From assembly GCF_017939705.1 (NCBI RefSeq), contig NZ_JAGKSQ010000004.1:186001-250000 (forward strand): a stretch of DNA of 64,000 bases. The letters run 5' to 3'. The position numbers and the translations under genes are program-made. Of the stretch, positions 60,801 through 64,000 are shown in pieces. The stretch comes from Halalkalibacter suaedae (GTDB lineage Bacteria; Bacillota; Bacilli; Bacillales; Bacillaceae_D). Position 1 is the first letter of the stretch. Each line of letters opens with the position of its first letter. Under the pieces are notes generated by a model. The model saw nothing but the letters and a program-made list of their open reading frames with translations. It was not told the DNA's origin and ran no database searches.

Positions 60801-61186
60801 ACGAAATGCTCTATCAGAAAATAGTTACTGCTGCAGAATCCTTTAAAACGATTGCTGTTATTACACGCAATGAATCAGAGGCTAGAAATGTTTATGGAAT
60901 ATTAAATCAGCAATTGAATTGTGTGTTAGTTACTGATGACAAACAGAATCAAGTAGAAAAGGTGACAATCATTCCAGTTCATTTAACAAAGGGTCTGGAG
61001 TATGATGCCGTTCTTATGTATCAACCAACTGAGGAGAATTACATGAATGAAAGTACGGATCAGAAATTGCTCTATGTTGCTTGTACTCGTGCGTTGCATG
61101 AGCTTTCACTCTTTTCTACTCTCCCATTATCGAGATATTTGATTCAATCAATAGATAATGACAATTTACAGGTCGTAACGGAATAA
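57881..61186 (+). CDS. Coiled coil-ankyrin-HelD-like SF1 helicase fusion
   Basis: 1101 residues from ATG 57881 (AAGGGTGA ten bases upstream); an upstream ATG at 57815 adds 22 residues without a site. Residues about 25-265 are Glu/Lys/Arg/Gln-rich coiled coil, 268-360 ankyrin repeats (LMRAAENNDLDLVRTLIDDG, VVELLLLNGANPHVKTRNDV), then a HelD-type linker (YFGRIDVKGETRETFYIGES at about 471). The helicase has Walker A GSAGSGKT (591-598), VIDEAQDYSPYDL, GDLGQGLYSYRG, MTYRSTKQITELG, VHLTKGLEYDAVLM and LLYVACTRALHELS, so all motifs are intact. HelD-like enzymes remove or recycle stalled RNA polymerase. Ankyrin repeats suggest a protein partner. Single gene without a visible partner. Confidence 0.88.
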   Translation: MFQKLISKYKRFFHRNNQDSAQVQADNESIEKRIQQEVDKRVEQEVGLRLQQELEKRTVKENEVLDIFREKVQIPESKTSHNNISSLFQQEKQLQQEETVRIQKPEQETQTRVERQRKLREAQQERYLLQMKERLREELEEKERLEEEQRKKRIEEERKKKLEEEQQKQRQEDERRRKLEKANRVRIENERREKEAWKQLEERKEREKKQQLLEQQRIELEKQRQAQLDLERKEKLEREKERIAKELEEEKERIEKLARDQGLTYVGHITELMRAAENNDLDLVRTLIDDGANVNECNRQIETPLIYALKSIQKGSFAQVVELLLLNGANPHVKTRNDVTAFMYAESRKDQASMDILLQFGAEQKSYNREQSTDKLTNQTEASQKAQPKVVSFEERLARSKKFFPEDDAFERQFLKHTIQKLDEKIKHYTRPKYFRGNPANAGNLDRFDPVENAYYNKIADSLKPLRSRPYFGRIDVKGETRETFYIGESSIGDRVISWTAPAASIFYEKRLGMVQHYTLGNVFVGRIRQYDIKGGSMISMSDYNGHVDPILEQALKTNKGHEMTTIVETIQGEQDRIIRLPKNQNVIVQGSAGSGKTAIALHRIAYLFFRYNDLKASNLVIFGPNEIFLQHIKNVIPSLQVWDVVQTSFHKWAADQHLKLSKIPDPQTIFNRLDKIKDSNKKSELSVILSFKGSYLFRDAVEEYYKQYEKTFAPSEPFEFKTDQGSFVLSVEEFSKKFKALDYLPLAKRVSNIESIVMLEFQKWQNSKNQVEIRACQKQFKRYLGQIKSLKPINIYTEFLGSTQLSPYFPESFENRPVDLLLKMGKENHIFNPNQIVSEDLAALMHLKMLLHGLSEDEKFQYTVIDEAQDYSPYDLWVISQFTAKNSLMLLGDLGQGLYSYRGLQNWENVNNVINSPSYIELEMTYRSTKQITELGNDIISSFSEGRYRPSKPTFRNGPRPEVYICHSTELMHEMLYQKIVTAAESFKTIAVITRNESEARNVYGILNQQLNCVLVTDDKQNQVEKVTIIPVHLTKGLEYDAVLMYQPTEENYMNESTDQKLLYVACTRALHELSLFSTLPLSRYLIQSIDNDNLQVVTE

Positions 61187-61273
61187 TAAGTTTTTACAAT
61201 ACGAGAAAGAGGCTTGGATAAAGGTGATTTAACTAATAGAAAATCCGAACAATGGTGGTTGGCGGGCGTAAAC

Positions 61274-61455
61274 CGCTCCTGAAATACACTTCGCTTTCCG
61301 CGAGAAGCCGGTGAGCCTCCTCGTTTACGCCTGCAGGGTCTCACCCTTGGCTTTACATCCCGCAGGAGTCTACTACGTATATTTCATTCGCTACGTGATT
61401 GCATTATTCGGTATTTTAGATAGGCACTTTAGTTATGTCACAGCCTCTTCTTTAC
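61274..61455 (+). repeat. MITE-like palindromic repeat, copy 3
   Basis: CGCTCCTGAAATACACTTCG to TATATTTCATTCGCTACGTG, same orientation as copy 1 and homologous to it into the flank (GATTGCATTATTCGG). It separates the helicase gene from the amylase promoter. Confidence 0.85.
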
Positions 61456-61544
61456 TTACAAGCAGTAACAAAGAACTAGCCATAATGTTATTTCTAAACA
61501 GAATAGATCTAGGTGGTTAAATTCTCCTATCTTGCTTTTATAAA

Positions 61545-61694
61545 AAGAAAACGTTTGCACGAATAATTTATATCGTGGTACGATAATCTTGAAAATTAAG
61601 AATATTTTCTTGTGCAACTAATTGCACAGTGAATGCACAAAGGAGGATAGTGAATTTTCTGATTGAATGATTGACATTTTGGTAAACGCTTTCA
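61545..61694 (+). promoter_or_regulatory. Amylase upstream control region
   Basis: Two cre-like sites, each with one mismatch: AAGAAAACGTTTGCA (61545-61559) and TGGTAAACGCTTTCA (61680-61694, just before the ribosome site). Inverted repeats ATCGT/ACGAT (61572-61584) and TGTGCAACTAATTGCACA (61611-61628) lie between. AAAGGAGG (61639-61646) precedes GTG AAT TTT CTG ATT GAA TGA, a possible six-residue leader peptide (61650-61670). The pattern implies glucose repression and a specific regulator; no trans factor is encoded nearby. Confidence 0.5.
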
Positions 61695-61700
61695 AATTAG

Positions 61701-63260
<1,560 letters not shown>

Positions 63261-63442
63261 AAGTAGTTTCTTGAAAGAAATAGATCATAGAGCTTGGCAG
63301 TTTCTCTAATTACTTCGACTTGAAAGGGAAGTCCTTTTCTCGGTCTAGGAAGAGGTAGTAGCTAGATTTGTTAATGGGTTTGTCCTACAAGGTTTGAATT
63401 TTCCCTTTAGGCAAGCCCTTTTCATTAGGAGGTTGCAGTGGG

Positions 63443-64000
63443 TTGTCGATTATTCAATTAGTACATGCTGAATTACTAGATTCCTCGTACCAAGAAGTGG
63501 AACTAAAAACCAAAGTAATGATCACACAATCTGGTTTAAGGAAATTAAGGCTGCACTATAACACTGGAGGGCATGATCAAAGCGTTACAGGGGTAATACA
63601 CTTTAAAAAAGAAGATAAGGAAATTTGGACATTTAGTGCACGAATAAGAAAGTACTCAGGTCTCTTTAACAATGGAGTCCGTTTTGAGATTCAGGCAGCC
63701 GAGCACCATTCATCAACATACAAAATAGGAGGTGAATTTGGGAGTGTGATTTTAGGTGAATCACTACTTCTTAAGCCCTATCATCTATACAAGCATAATA
63801 TGCTATATACTGGATCAATCATCTGCCAGCCTAACAAGAATATTAATAAAGTGGAAATTGTCATTGTTGATAAACAACATCATCCGCTTGTAAGGCAGAA
63901 GGCTCAATTCAAGGAATATACACCTTATAATTGTTTAGAGATATGGGAATATGCATTCAAGTCTATAGATGTGACTGATTGTCTTTTTTATCTAGAATAT
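63443..64000 (+). CDS. Unrecognised protein, 3' partial
   Basis: The frame from TTG 63443 (AGGAGG ten bases before) is open for 186 codons to the window end. The product begins MSIIQLVHAELLDSSYQEVE and is beta-rich with HFKKEDKEIWTFSARIRKYS, KIGGEFGSVILGESLLLKPY and LYTGSIICQPNKNINKVEIV. No signal peptide and no motif I recognise. It may be an accessory binding or regulatory protein; the C-terminus is outside the window. Confidence 0.6.
   Translation, partial: MSIIQLVHAELLDSSYQEVELKTKVMITQSGLRKLRLHYNTGGHDQSVTGVIHFKKEDKEIWTFSARIRKYSGLFNNGVRFEIQAAEHHSSTYKIGGEFGSVILGESLLLKPYHLYKHNMLYTGSIICQPNKNINKVEIVIVDKQHHPLVRQKAQFKEYTPYNCLEIWEYAFKSIDVTDCLFYLEY

Overview
The window looks like chromosome from a low-G+C Gram-positive rod of the Bacillaceae. 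The evidence is strong Shine-Dalgarno sequences of the AGGAGG type, many TTG and GTG starts, sigma-A-like promoters, cre-like sites, a T-box leader, an EcsA/EcsB-type ABC pair, and a secreted alpha-amylase closely resembling the liquefying amylases of alkaliphilic Bacillus (Bacillus sp. 707 type). I see no rRNA, tRNA, CRISPR array, phage module or transposase.

Left part (1-26 kb): carbohydrate and detoxification genes. An AraC-type regulator (1601) precedes two Gfo/Idh/MocA oxidoreductases (2852, 4040) with a full cre match upstream. A TetR gene (5484) has a textbook promoter and a dyad over its transcription start; a sister dyad lies before the NAD-binding gene that follows. Two methyltransferases flank a frameshifted DinB gene. 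At 9.9-17.3 kb an AraC-type regulator diverges from two GH3 glycosidases, one with a permuted domain order, and a GtrA-like membrane protein. Then come an aminoglycoside-phosphotransferase-fold protein, serine hydrolases, lipoproteins, a tandem repeat block (22.5-23.4 kb), an alpha/beta hydrolase and a Ca2+/Na+ antiporter.

Middle part (26-54.5 kb): a long accessory region, nearly all on the + strand, made of short transcription units. Each ends in a hairpin terminator and most start with the same roughly 22-bp element: AAGG, exactly 7 bases, then an extended -10 TGnTAnnnT. I count ten good copies. The genes are small and varied: GrpB-like proteins, HAD, Nudix, a NIPSNAP-Nudix fusion, histidine phosphatase, SRPBCC, cupin, HIT, CPCC, DUF5412, LURP-one, GNAT, DUF402, DUF3885, YdcF, a zinc phospholipase C-like protein, TmrB-like kinase, beta-lactamase-fold hydrolase, and many lipoproteins and tiny membrane proteins. 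A T-box-controlled argS of streptococcal/Listeria type and a minus-strand GH127 beta-L-arabinofuranosidase sit inside this region.

Right part (54.5-64 kb): a GNAT gene, a two-gene ABC transporter, a 1101-residue protein joining a long charged coiled coil, ankyrin repeats and a HelD-like superfamily 1 helicase, and the alpha-amylase with its regulatory upstream region. An unrecognised gene runs off the right edge.

Dispersed repeats are prominent: a MITE-like palindromic element (three good copies, one nested mosaic, fragments), a four-motif TTCCGYTAA element at three loci, and a 463-bp tandem duplication built from 21-bp repeats. The best candidates for new biology are the shared promoter element, the ankyrin-HelD fusion, the 21-bp repeat block and two genes that appear to start at AUU.
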